NCBI GenBank assembly: GCA_013400115.1
Contig: VXBP01008282.1
Span: forward strand, 923,781-987,780
Direction: 5' to 3'
Length of the DNA: 64,000 bases
Source: Rhinopomastus cyanomelas
Taxonomy: Eukaryota > Chordata > Aves > Bucerotiformes > Rhinopomastidae
Shown: positions 13,748 to 25,215 of the stretch, in pieces
Numbering within the stretch: the stretch's first letter is position 1
Layout: every line of letters begins with the position of its first letter
Position numbers and translations under genes: made by a program
The notes under the pieces: generated by a model
The model's database searches: none
What the model was told of the DNA's origin: nothing
The model's input: the letters and a program-made list of their open reading frames with translations, nothing else

Positions 13748-13873
13748 TGCTTTATTTGACTTCTGCTTCGTTTCTCCAGTCTGAAGCTTTAAAGGAATTT
13801 GTGACAAAACTGCTTTATTTAACTTTTCCTTCATTTCTCGAATCTGAGGCTTTAAAGGAATTTGTGACAAAAC
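13748..13873. repeat. 63-base tandem duplication
   Basis: Copy 1 (13748-13810) and copy 2 (13811-13873) both begin TGCTTTATTT and end with an identical 28-base stretch that closes AATTTGTGACAAAAC. About eight bases differ in the first half. The unit is exactly 21 codons, so a minus-strand open frame passes through both copies, but no gene is recognised there. Confidence 0.9.
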
Positions 13874-14248
13874 TATCCTGACCCAACTCTCAGCTCCCAT
13901 GGTCATACAATCCTGTTGTGAGACACATGCACCAGGAAACTTCATTGAGAGGATAATTGAACAAAAATAGAGATGAGGCTAAATGATCAAAGCAAAAGCA
14001 ACGATGAGAATTTAGAAATTAAAAAAATTCCATAAAATATTTTGGAGCTATAGAGAGGCTGCTCTAAATATCAGACTGGTAAATTGAACTGATTTCCTTA
14101 ACATTTAGCTCAACTGCAAAGTTATTTGCACAGGTTTGACCTATTAGTTCTTTCTCTAACTTAAAAAAATAATCCCAGTGTACATTGAAAATCATTTTTA
14201 CCTAGGTTTTATTTAGATACTGTTGGCTGGTATTTCATCACCAGTGAC

Positions 14249-14386
14249 GGGCTGCCCAGGGGGGTTGTGGAGTCTCTTTCTCTGGAGATGTTTAAATCCC
14301 ACCTGGATATGTTCCTGTGCAGCTTGATCTAGCTGATCTTTTGAGGTCCCTTCCAATCCCTAATGTATAATTCTGTGGTTCTATGG
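14249..14386 (+). mobile_element. CR1 LINE 3' end
   Basis: GGCTGCCCAGGGGGGTTGTG, TCTGGAGATGTTTAAA, then the CCCTTCCAATCCCTAATG block and a degenerate tail. The usual GATCCTGCTGTGGCAGG section is deleted: it goes directly from CTTGATCTAGCTGAT to CTTTTGAGG. Confidence 0.9.
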
Positions 14387-14849
14387 ACAGTTAATTTCTA
14401 GTCTGTTCATACAACAATGCTCAGATTTGTTCTCCTGGGTTTTATCATTCTAGAACAAATAAATAACAGAATGATTCACTTGAACTGCTTGTAGAATCAA
14501 CAGAAAACTCTCTCAAGGGTGAGTCTGCACGGCACGCCAGCTCACTTGCCCTCACAATTGGAAATTTTCCTTAGAGTGGTTCCTTTAGTTGACTTCTTGC
14601 TCAAGTCATTTACAAATAATTCCAAGAGATGGTCAAGATGAGCTTTCCCAGTCAAAACCAGTCTAATGAGACACAGATTGATGGCAACAGCTCAGAACCA
14701 TCAATAGTTAAGAAAACCAAGAATTATAGAACTTGGAAAGATAAGGGTAGCAAACTACACCATTACCCAAGGAAATTAACCTGGTGGTCAAGAAACAACC
14801 AATTTATTTTACTATCTGGGTGCCAAGAACTAATTGGGATGTTCAGTGT

Positions 14850-14907
14850 CACAGAATCAGAGAACATTAGGGATTGGAAGGGACCTCAAAAGGTCATCTA
14901 GTCCAGG
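14850..14907 (-). mobile_element. CR1 LINE 3' end, very short
   Basis: Only the last 58 bases of the element in inverted orientation, from CACAGAATCAGAGAAC to TCATCTAGTCCAGGA. Confidence 0.85.
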
Positions 14908-15102
14908 ACATATCAGGCCAACAAATGCATATGTTTCATGCTCACATGAGGACCATCCTAACCAGACACTGCACACCCCAAAAACAATTGAGTTACTCTG
15001 CTGTTTTTTTGGCAGTGTTTTCCCTGGGAGCATTAGATGTGCAATTTAAAACAAAAGATTTTAACCTCACGGAGACTGAAAGAAGTTGTGGGCCTGGGTG
15101 CA

Positions 15103-15186
15103 CCCAGGTGATCCTGCTGTGGCAGGGGGATTGGACTAGATCATCTTTCGAGGTCCCTTCCAATCCCTAATGATTCTATGATTCTA
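15103..15186 (+). mobile_element. CR1 LINE 3' end
   Basis: GTGATCCTGCTGTGGCAGGG through TCCCTAATGATTCTATGATTC. It faces the inverted fragment at 14850-14907 about 195 bases away. Confidence 0.93.
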
Positions 15187-17743
15187 AGAATTTTTTAGCA
15201 GCTTGTTTGATCCAAAATGTCTGTTTGGAAAGATAATCTCAAAATTACAATGGTCTTAAATGCCTCACAAGCCACGGTGACAGAATAAACACGTGAACAA
15301 AGGAAAACACACACCTCGTGTCTCAACTCTGCTTGAGGAATCTGGCCAAGAGAACAGAAAACACCGGGTTGTTTTGAGTTGGCTTTCACAGTGCTCTGAT
15401 GATACACCTAGAGAATAACAGCAGGCACTGGTCACGCTGAGTATGGATTTAATTCTCTGTATTATCTCAAATGCATCGCTAAACAGTGAAAATCATGTCT
15501 TGGTAAAGATATTCTAGCTGTGTCAATGACTTAGTCGGAAGGAAAAGGTTTGAATTCTACTGTGTGTGCAAATTGCAAGGCTTCCTAGAGAACCAGCAGA
15601 TTTACTACACTCCGAGTGTTCCCACAAGGGGACGTGTGCAGACAATCAGTTTACTTCACCAAACGTAAGCACCATCACTGGAGAGCGCTAAACGAGGGCC
15701 TCTGGTTCCAACAGCAGCACTCAGAAAAGTGCCGCTGGCTCCAAGTGGGAAAAGAGGTGGCATGTGCTACCCTTCCTTCATCAGCCTAGAAGCTGAATGA
15801 ATCACCAGAAAGTCTCCTAAACTCTCGGCATCGACTGGAAAATAAACCCCAACAAAGTCTTTGGCTTCGGTGCTCCGTGGTTGTTCCTTGGAATAAGATA
15901 TAAATGTGATTTGCTTTAGGAGTTCCTATGTTACCTAGTGTGACAGACTTGGGACATTGGAAGAGTGTTTGTGGGGGGACAGCTGTAATGCAAGTAGGTA
16001 ATTAGGCAGAGAAGCCTTAGAAGCTTCCCACAGTTCCTCACTTTTTAGTGAATTTTGCAAGTTTTATCAATTTCTTTCTTTCTGGAGTGTTTGCAGTGCC
16101 TATCATCTCTTTCTATCCTGGTATCACTACCTACCTTAGTGTGATGCTGATAAACAGTACTGCCTGTCAGATATGGCAGGTGGAACGAGAACCTTCCATG
16201 CAGACTGTAGCCCCTGGAAATGGCCAATAGCTTTATTTTTACATTTCGAGTATTTCGGGTGCTGCTGGTGGCATTGTTACAGACCAAGGAACCCTGCCCA
16301 GTATGAATACCATACTTTTATCAAGATGAATCTGGAATGCTTCCTAGGTTATACATCTGCTTGCTCCATCTCATTTACATATCAGAAGATATGCTGACCA
16401 GGGGATACGGAGAGTAATTATATGTATTACAAGTTGTTAGGCTACTATTTCTACAACTGCCAAAGACTCATCACCACCACCCCCTAAATCTAAATAAGCT
16501 TCTGGTTAGTTGGCTGTCAGAAGCAAGTTAGAACGTCTGCGTGCCAGATACGACTAGCTGTACTGTGTTTACGCGCTAACACGGACATATTGCAAGACTT
16601 GTCACAGGCTAAACATTTCGCCACCGACGGGAGGACAATAGCTGCTAAACGTTCTGACGCGATACGTTGCACTTCAGGTTCTCGGTCCTTTTGTAATAAT
16701 TCCCCGTGTATTCACTGTTTTCCATAAGCTGTGCTCATCTTGTCAACCAGCAGGACAGAGGCAGTTGCAGAGGCAGATTGAAAATAAATGAGCTACATCA
16801 ATGGGATGGTGTCTTCTCACCACAAGCTCCATAGCTGCTGCTCCTGGCTGGGCCAAGGTTTAGCACATTTCTCCAGATGAGCCTTGGTTCTCCTTTGTTC
16901 ATCCTCTCCCATCAGGAACGATGAAGTATTAGACCGTGTCTTTTGTACACGCAGAGAGCCAGTGTGTTAAAAGGTGTTGGGTCCAGAAGGTTTCAAAAAG
17001 GGAACAGGCAGTCCTAAGCAGGTGGGTGATGCATTTAAGAGGCACCCTGTCGCTGTGAAGTGGAACAAAGGACCCCTGGGTGCATCCACTTGAACGTGCG
17101 CCTGTGTATAAACTCTTTGGCAACGATCTGAATGTTCACTGCGTTCCGTCCTCGGTCAAGCATGCTGCTGACTGAACGAGAAACACAAAATTCAAGTCCT
17201 CGGACAGCTTGTCAGAAGTGTCCTTTATTTTTTCATGGAGATGCACTGGATAACTTCAGCATCAGCAGCTCACTTGAGAGCAATCCTCTCTTTACTCACC
17301 CAGCCAGGTGTGCTTCAGAGCAGCAAGACATCCAACTGTCCTTGGTTGCCCTTTACATGATTGGGAAGAAATGTGTGAAATCCAGCAGAAGCACGAGAGA
17401 CCTTTGGTTTCCATGTTCTTGCAGAGATCAGAGCAAAGTTTAGGCTGGGTCTGAGCTTACACGAGAGTTTTATTCGATAAAGCCTTAAGCTTGTTAATAG
17501 TGCCAGCTCCACAAAGCACATTTCTGCCAGGAAGCTTTCCTCAGTGACGTGGTGATACAGGCTCAGGTTCTAAACTTCTGCAGCCCCTCTTGAATAATAG
17601 TCTTTCTCTTCAGAAACATTGATGTAAATCTTTTAAATTAGTAGCCCTTGACTTGTAGAAAGGGATTTTGTGTGAATCAGTAGCCAATATTGAACCTCTA
17701 GCAATGACCTGAGTGATTCTGATTCCATAACTTCTCCAGTGAA
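15187..17743. other. Intergenic, no gene seen
   Basis: Single-copy sequence between two CR1 3' ends; open frames are short. Confidence 0.7.
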
Positions 17744-17824
17744 GTGATCCTGCTGTGGCAGGGGGATTGGACCAGATGATCTTTCGGGGTCCCTTCCAAT
17801 CCCTGATGATTCTATGATTCTATG
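17744..17824 (+). mobile_element. CR1 LINE 3' end
   Basis: GTGATCCTGCTGTGGCAGGG, the TTCCAATCCCTGATG block and a tail of two complete ATTCTATG units; well preserved. Confidence 0.93.
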
Positions 17825-20536
17825 CTCCAATGACTTAGGCTGTTGTCTGTGTCTGCCTCAACATGCTGATTTTTACACAGGAGGGGTGTGTTAGTTGTTT
17901 AGCCCCATAGAGTTTGCATCAAATCACTCCTAATCACCCACCTTCTCTCTAACAGTTGTGAAACACGAGCACCCACCCAAAGAGAAGATAACACATTGTG
18001 TGTGATCACGGAAAACATTTTGAACACCTAAATCAGAAGAAAAACAGGGTGAGTTCAACCATTAATTATTTTATTCATTTTTTAGCATTTTTATTGGTTT
18101 TTTTATCAGACAGAAATGTGTGAAGAACTGTCAGACCCAAAGTTTTCCAGGAGCTCAGACTCCTAATGACACCAGAAAGTAATTGAGATTACATGTAGGT
18201 AAAGCCCTCCCTGTTTGTTCCGTAAGTCATCGCTCTCTCTCTTTTTTCTTACTCTGTCCTTCCTGTGTAGATGTTAAGAGATAATGGATCTGATCCTTCT
18301 GTTACTGGTTAGGTGATATTCCAGTATGGAAATTCATTTTAGAAGCTCAGAAATCATCAACTTTAATTTCCTTCCCCAAGATGCCTCTGAATTTGATTTA
18401 ACCGATGACCAGTCATGAATGTGAGCAGAAGTCTAGAAAATGAAAAACACATATACATGTAGAACTGGACTAACAAGAGGTTTTAGCTACTCCATTAGCT
18501 ATTTCTGTTTGCAGCTGTTTTACTTAGCTGTTTTGTTATTGTAATGAGAGACTATTTCACATACTACCTACAGTATTTGAGAACCATCCAATGTGAGTAA
18601 CCGTATTGATTAATCTTTTAATTGTGCCATATCAAGCTTAAACATATAGTCTAAAAATTAGTCTAGAAATAGGGTTTGGCTTTACAAGTGACAAATACAT
18701 TTCAAAGGCTAACGAGGCTGTAGTTAAAAGAGGGAACTTTCAGACTTTACAGATTTATTCTTCAATAAATAAAGGGAAAGTATTTTTTTTAAGGGTAGCC
18801 ACCAATATTAGGTAAAATTGTTCAGTGCTATTTTATGTGACTGTCAATCTGTTCCACGATCCTGTTCCAGAGTCATTCCACAGTGTCTTCCCATCATTTT
18901 TATTTTTAATTATTTTTTTACAGTAGTTTTCCACAAGACTTTATATGATTTAACGGAAATGATGCCTGGGTTACTTTAGAAAGTTGCATATTTGTGTGTA
19001 AACCCTCCTTCAAAACTTCCACAGCATTACAGATTTGCCAAGTATGGTCTCAGCACAGTTTTAGAAAGGTTTCTTCTTTATTTTTGAGAGAGCAAATTGC
19101 CCCACTATCCATCCTGAGACAAGAAATCGAGTCGTACTGAACCTTTACAGCCCAAGTAACTAAGGAGCTCGAAAGGCAGCCGACAACTTATGAAGTGCTT
19201 GTTTGAGATGCGTGCAGAAGAGAGTAGTGGCACTAGGAAAATGTGGGGTCTCCGTGGCAGTGACATCGAAAATGCAGCCTTGTTTGTTGTATCGTGAAGC
19301 GATCCGCGTGCATTACGGTGCGAGAAGTTTGTTGTTAAAGACACACATTTACAGGTGTCCTGAGGACCAGCAGCGCTGAGCCCATTCTGCAGGTGTAAAC
19401 TACAATGAGAGGAACTACTGATCCTCCTCCGCCACCTCTTTGCCTCACAAGGTCTTTGCAGCATCTCAGCCCACATTAAGTGTCGTTTCTATCTACAGCA
19501 CATAATGCACTTCTTTGTCATAGATGCACATTCCCACCTCTTCAATGAATGAACGTGATCTCTTAAAAGCACAGAATACTTTAATTCTGGTGTTTTAGTG
19601 GTGTTGAAACACTAAGAAACATCTGGAAGGACAGATAGAAAGAGAGAAGTGTTTGGCTTTGTTGTGAGTGACACTCCGGCGCACGGTTCGGCTGGAACGG
19701 CTGTAACTCAACAAAACCGTCGTAGGGAATATTTTGCTCAGCATTCATTAAAAACTGCTAATGCACTCGTGGCTCTCCACAGACTACATTTTTGTGCATA
19801 TTATCCGTGGAACCCGAACACAGGAAAGAGAAAACCGCTCGGTGTCGCGACGTGGAGAGGAATTTTACGCCGGTCTCATCTTTCATTTGTAGGGGAGCGT
19901 TTTCGCCACAAATCCCATATTTGAATAATACTATCCCAACGCTATTTTTTAAACTCATTTTGTCACTGTTTTGTAACAGAAACACTGTAAATATTATAGA
20001 TGTGGTAAACTATTATACTTGTTTTCTTATAAATGAAATGATCTGTGCCAACACTGACAAAATGAATTAATGTGTTACTAAGGCAACAGTCACATTATAT
20101 GCTTTCTCTTTCACAGTATGCGGTAGAGCATATGGTTTACTCTTAATGGAACGCTAGCTTCTCATTAACATACCAGTAGCAATGTCAGAACTTACAAACC
20201 AGCATAACAGGGAAATGGAAAAACTTATAAATTAGACCCTTTCAGTATTACTGAATAGGAAATGACTGATGCTGCAAGGTACAATATTTAGCTGATACGG
20301 TGCCCTTTCTTCATCTTTCCTCTGTGAGAAAACCCCAAACTTTTTTCTCGTTAGAAATACAAACAGTGAGGTGCACTTCTTGTTCTGCTTTGGAATGATT
20401 GACATCCTTATCAATTTTTAAACTTCCAGTTTTTCTGTTTCTCAAGCCATGTTACATAAGCTTCCTTTTCTCTAGAACATATTCACACCAACAACATCAT
20501 GGGGGAAATAAAAGATGGTCTCTGCTGTAAGTGGAT
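17825..20536. other. Intergenic, no gene seen
   Basis: AT-rich for the most part, with a distinct CpG-retaining piece at 19640-19920. Confidence 0.65.
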
Positions 20537-21080
20537 CATCCCTCTACTCTGCACTGGTGAGACCACATCTGGAGTGTTGTGTCCAGTTCTGGGCCCTTCA
20601 GTTCAAGAGGGATGTGGAGCTGCTGGAGGTAGTCCAGCGTAGGGCAATAAGGATGATGAGGGAGGTGGAGCACCTCCCTTGTGAGGAAAGGCTGAGGGAG
20701 CTGGGTATGTTTAGCTTGGAGAAGATGAGCCTGAGGGGTGACATCATTAATGTTTATAAATATTTGAAGAGTGGGTGTCAGGAGGATGGAGCCAGGCCCT
20801 TCCCAGTGGCATCTAATGATAGGACAAGGGGTGATGGGTGTCAGCTGGAACACAGGAGGTTCCACATCAATATGAGAAGAAACTTCTTCCTAGTGAGAGT
20901 GACAGAGCACTGGAACAGGCTGCCCAGGGGGGTTGTGGAGTCTCCTTCACTGGATATGTTTAAAACCTTCCTGGCCATGTTCCTGTGAGACTTGGTCTAG
21001 GTGATCCTGCTGTGGCAGGGGGAAAGGACTAGATGATCTTTGGAGGTCTCTTCCAATCCCTAATGATTCTATGATTCCGT
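20537..21080 (+). mobile_element. CR1 LINE, reverse-transcriptase ORF C-terminus and 3' end
   Basis: About 540 bases that still encode an open frame: LVRPHLECCVQFWALQFKRD, then ERLRELGMFSLEKM, RRFHINMRRNFF and VTEHWNRLPRGVVESPSLD. This is the C-terminal part of CR1 ORF2, downstream of the reverse-transcriptase active site, so it has no catalytic motif. It ends with GTGATCCTGCTGTGGCAGGG and the ATTCTATG tail. The long intact frame suggests a fairly young insertion. Not a host gene. Confidence 0.95.
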
Positions 21081-21316
21081 AGGTACAAGTGAAATAAATA
21101 GGAAGAGTAAAATGAACCACGTTACTTCAATGGCCATTCGGGATCATGCAAAAGACACCCATACTCTAGACTGTCGGGTCACCCCCGTGGGGGTGAAAAA
21201 ATCTATCACTGGATCCACTCCCTGTTGGCTTCCACATTAAAACCAGTTTCCCTGACTGTAAAACTTATGTCCAGTGAAGTCAATTATCTTTTACTGTCTC
21301 CCAGTTAAACGCCATC

Positions 21317-21392
21317 TGTGGCAGGACAGCACTAGATGACCTTTTGAGGTCCCTTCCAATCGCTGATGTTCTGTGATTCCGAGATTCTATGA
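21317..21392 (+). mobile_element. CR1 LINE 3' end, short and degraded
   Basis: TGTGGCAGGACAGCACTAG followed by GAGGTCCCTTCCAATCGC and a GATTCCGAGATTCTATG tail. Confidence 0.85.
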
Positions 21393-23301
21393 CATGTCAC
21401 AAGTGCACACAGTAAGAAGGGATCACCTAGAGATTTCTTCTGCTTTTACTAAGAAATTGAGTGTGAATTCTGTGAGTGAACACGGCAACAGCAAACAAAG
21501 ACTGTGTCGCTGAAACCAGTATTCCCACTTTAAAAATTCATAACAATTTTCTTGCCCCTGAAAGTAAAACGAACAAACAAACAAGTCACTGTTATAACAA
21601 AAACCAGAGAAAAAACAGCCACAAAATTCCCCAAAATGAAAGAAAAAAGCAATTTTGCTGCGTTTCCTCCACTTTGGTATGGAATGGGTGCATCACAAGA
21701 ATCTTCACAGCTCAGCACAGCGTTGGTACAGTCAGACGACCCAGCTTCAAGTGGTTGTCTGCTGTCCAAGTCACTGCAGGATTTGCACTTGAACTGTCCA
21801 AGACTGGGGCAAGCCAGAGTTTTATGGGAACTGAAATCCGGAACTGAAATTCCCAACGTTTGATGCCACAGAGTGCCGACTCTCCAGCTCCTCAGTAGGC
21901 TGCAAACATCCCAAGGAAAGGCAAGTGCCACATCTGACTGGATTCAGCAGGACTGCAGTGCTCACAGCGAAATTCTCGTTTTAGAAGCAGCTCTATGTGA
22001 ACCAGCGAAATTATATTAAGTAGCAGTAGGAAGTTCACCAAAATCTTGTCAGCTATGCTGCTTCCCTTTTTTAAAATATAACCACAGGTGGTTTTCAGAA
22101 GTTGGTTACACTCTGCTCAGGGCATGAGGAAACCTTGATTAAAACGATCTGTGTGCCATCACACGTTAGAACGCGACTTCAGATGTGAAGGTTTAAGGCA
22201 ACGACAGGGGGACAGTTTGCACGGCTTGGCCTGGGGAGAAATTACATCTCACTCAGTTCCAGTTCTTCTGGGTTTTTTTTAATGGTCTTCTGCTGTTGGC
22301 GAGGTTTCTCTGACTGCCAGCCGAGGACCGCGTGGCAAGACCTAAGCGGGTCCTTGGGGTGCTGAGCAAACAGCAGCGACATCCACACGAGCTGAGGGCA
22401 GAGCGAGCTGGCGGCGCCGACAGCAAAGGCTGCAAAGCAGGAACTGCCGACACCCAGGTGTGGGTGCGGGGGTGCCTGTCGGGGTGTGTAAATAAACACC
22501 CTTCGCTTGTGGAATCCTATTCTTTCATTGAGAGGAAGTCATCAACAAAAAAGTGTAATTATCGGACGGGCTTAGCTCCTCTTCTTCCCGACTGTATTGT
22601 GTATCCGCACCTGAGCGAACCCTTATCTCACCTCATCGAGGACACCTAAGCCGAGTATCGGTTTAACTTCAAGAACACAAACTGTTACCGCAATTAGTTC
22701 CGTGATGTTTGTCCTGGGTGCGTTTTTACCAGCTAGAGGAACGTAAGCAGGGCAGGGAGGAGGAAGCTTTGCAAACTCCTTTAACTTCACAAAGCACAAA
22801 CTGCTTGTTCGCTCTCTGTTCTTTCACAATCTCCCTCAGCTGAAGACACGCTCAGTTTTACCACTCACCTTTGCACTGCAGCCTTGCAAGGAGCACGTTG
22901 CCCTCGAACAGCAGCTCTCCTGCCACTTCAGCAAAAAGAGAAGGCAAAAGGTTGTTTATTCTGCCGATGTAGACGGAGTCTTTACTTGATCTGGTCACTC
23001 CCTCGCTGGACTGTTCCGCTTGTGCGGGGACAAGTCGGTGTTTGCAGAGTCATTTGCAACTACTGCAGAATGCTGTAGATGACAATAAATGTCTCTGAAT
23101 GAAGTCACCGATTCAAAGGGGCAATTAAAATGTGTGTCTAAGTGACCCCAGTTCCCGCCAGCTCTATGAAGCCACTGTGTGGCCAGTATCTTTGTTTTGT
23201 TTAGACAAAGAGACTCTGTTGTCCTAACAATGACATCGAAAACAACTGCTGAAACGCACATTTGATCCAAACTGGAGTGTTACGACACTCTTCTGGTTCT
23301 G

Positions 23302-24120
23302 GTGAGGCTCATGTACTACAGCAACGGGCCCTTTTTCGAGGAAAACCATGATTTCATTGAATTTCCACTGGCATTAAGAGTTAGCCGAGGCGCATCACGC
23401 GATTCTAGGTACCCTCTTCGAGAGAGAAAATTAATTAGGGAGCGAAGGAAGCCAGCATGGTTATCATCTGATCAGGTCATTGACATAAGTGCTTCACACC
23501 TTTTTGAAGCCCAAAGCTGCCTTGTACACCTGCCCAGAGGTCTCATCAATTTTATTTGAGCAAAGCCGGTCCTTTTCAGCTTGTCCAGGGAGAAGAAGGT
23601 GGCAATTGTGATGGGGAGGAAAACAGAGAGAAAGATGTGTTGCGAGGTCTTTATCTTGATCTGAGTGTTTGTTTTTGCACTGATGTATGTAATGAAACAA
23701 AGAGGATTTAATCGCGGCAAACAGAAGCCTATTGGCACCCAGAGGGATCTCATTTTCTCTCTTACAAGTCCTTTGTGTTTCAGGTTGCAGCATTTTCTCT
23801 CCAGCCCATCCACAAGGCTGAGTTTCTTACCTGGGGCTTAAACTTGTGAGGCGTGAAGCTCTTTTGTTTTGACAGGTGCTCTTTGGCTCACACGGGCCCG
23901 GGCTGGCTGGGCTAATACACAGACCAAACCTCAGAAGTGCTAATGGCTGCACTTACCAAATTCTGCCCCTAATGAGTTTTATTAGCTTGCTTGGCTTTTA
24001 GCTCTTTGGATAAAGTGGTCAAAACAAATTGTGCCACAAATTGGGGAGGTTAGTTGTTTGTTATGCATCGCAGGGATTGCTCCAGCTGCTGCAAAACCTC
24101 CGCAGTAAGGGGGCTATCAT
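23302..24120. promoter_or_regulatory. Candidate conserved non-coding region
   Basis: Repeat-free stretch between CR1 insertions with a paired homeodomain core TTAATTAG (23431-23438), retained CpGs (GGCGCATCACGCGATTC) and a second word-rich segment (23850-24120: CCCCTAATGAGTTTTATTAG, ATAAAGTGGTCAAAAC). Texture and lack of repeats are typical of conserved elements in developmental gene deserts, but conservation was not tested. Confidence 0.3.
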
Positions 24121-24498
24121 AAACTGGTGAGGAAGAACCAGATCACAGCCTCTCTCAAAGCATCGCTGCAAGTCAGGTGCCTCAAAGGTAAGGAAAATGT
24201 ACAGAGGAAACTTCAGGTAGTCCTTTAATTCTGTGGATCCCCAGCTCTTCCAGAAAAGGCCATCCTTTCTTCTCTTGTTGGCAGCTGTCCTGAACTGAAT
24301 GCATTATGTGTTTTGATCCTTACCTGGTGGACTAGAAGCTCATAAATAATAATACATTTTTCTAAACGGAAAAAGGGACATTTAGGCCTTGAAGTTGTGA
24401 AGCAATATCCTCGTTTGTCCACGCCTGGCCTTCCCTTCCCTTTCCCCTTCATCACTTGGCTGCCTCCCAGGTACACCACATACAATTTGATGACAACA

Positions 24499-24570
24499 TT
24501 CTAAATATCTATTTCCATTTCTATTCTATTATCTATTTCTATTTCCATTCTAAATATCTATTTCTCATTT
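24499..24570. repeat. Imperfect CTATTT/CCATTT low-complexity repeat
   Basis: TCTAAATATCTATTTCCATT occurs at the left and a close copy at the right, with CTATTTCTATTTCCA-like units between. Confidence 0.75.
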
Positions 24571-24664
24571 AAATAATGTTGAGGTGATGTACATCTTGTC
24601 ATTGCTGGTTTAGAAGGAACTTAAGGGCTCCAACTGTGGTCACAAAGTGAGAGCTCACCAATAT

Positions 24665-25215
24665 GGAGAGAGGTCCTCCTCCCCCTCTAGTCTGTCCTGG
24701 TGAGAGCACATCTGGACTATTGTGGCCAGTTCTGGGCCCCTCAGTTCCAGAAGAACACTCTTGAGAGAGTCTAGCACAGAGCCACAAAGAAGATGAAGGG
24801 AGTGGAACATCACTCTGACAAGGAAAGGCTGAGGGAACTGGGTCTCTTGAGCTTGGAAAAAGGCAGATTGAGGGGTGACCTCATTACAGTTTATAAATAA
24901 TACGTGAAGGGTGGGTGTCAGGAGGATGGAACCAGGCTCTTCTCAGTGGCATCTAATGATAGGACAAGGGGTGATGGTGTAAGCTGGAACATAGGAGGTT
25001 CCACATAAATATGAGAAGGAACTTCTTCAGTTTTGGGTGACAGAGCACTGGAAGGGGATGCCCAGGGGTGTCGTGGAGTCTCCTTCTCAGAGATATTTAA
25101 AACCCATCTGGATATATTCCTGTGTGACTTGGTCTAGGTGATCCTGCTCTGGCAGGGGGTTGGACTGGATGATCTTTCAAGGCCCCTTCCAATCCCTATC
25201 TTTCTGTGGTTCTGT
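24665..25215 (+). mobile_element. CR1 LINE, ORF2 remnant and 3' end
   Basis: Same region as the copy at 20537-21080 (CTGGTGAGAGCACATCTGGA, GCTGAGGGAACTGGGTCTCT, GGGTGTCAGGAGGATGGAAC, GTTCCACATAAATATGAG), ending with GGCAGGGGGTTGGACTGG and a TTCTGTGG tail. The coding frame is broken, so the copy is older. Confidence 0.94.

Larger units (their letters stand above)
11743..14248. other. Intergenic, contains an uncertain open frame and a tandem duplication
   Basis: See 12217-12684 (open frame with one TGA) and 13748-13873 (63-base duplication). Nothing else recognised. Confidence 0.6.
21393..24664. other. Intergenic, possible regulatory sequence
   Basis: Includes CpG-bearing single-copy DNA at 22310-22640 and the candidate element at 23302-24120. 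Overlapping open frames at 21476-21931 lie in three frames at once and are not credible genes. Confidence 0.6.

Noticed and set aside
20515..20988. 157-codon open frame as a host gene
   Set aside because: The protein (VRPHLECCVQFWA, VTEHWNRLPRGVVES) is the C-terminus of CR1 ORF2; the DNA has the CR1 tail and matches many copies in the window.
21179..21196. TCACCCCC-GT-GGGGGTGA inverted repeat as a regulatory palindrome
   Set aside because: A single 8-base-arm palindrome is expected by chance in 64 kb; no partner features.
21476..21931. Three overlapping frames of 103-133 codons
   Set aside because: Two plus frames and one minus frame are open at once; no domain recognised, apart from a hydrophobic run at the C-terminus of the minus frame. 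Chance is the best explanation.
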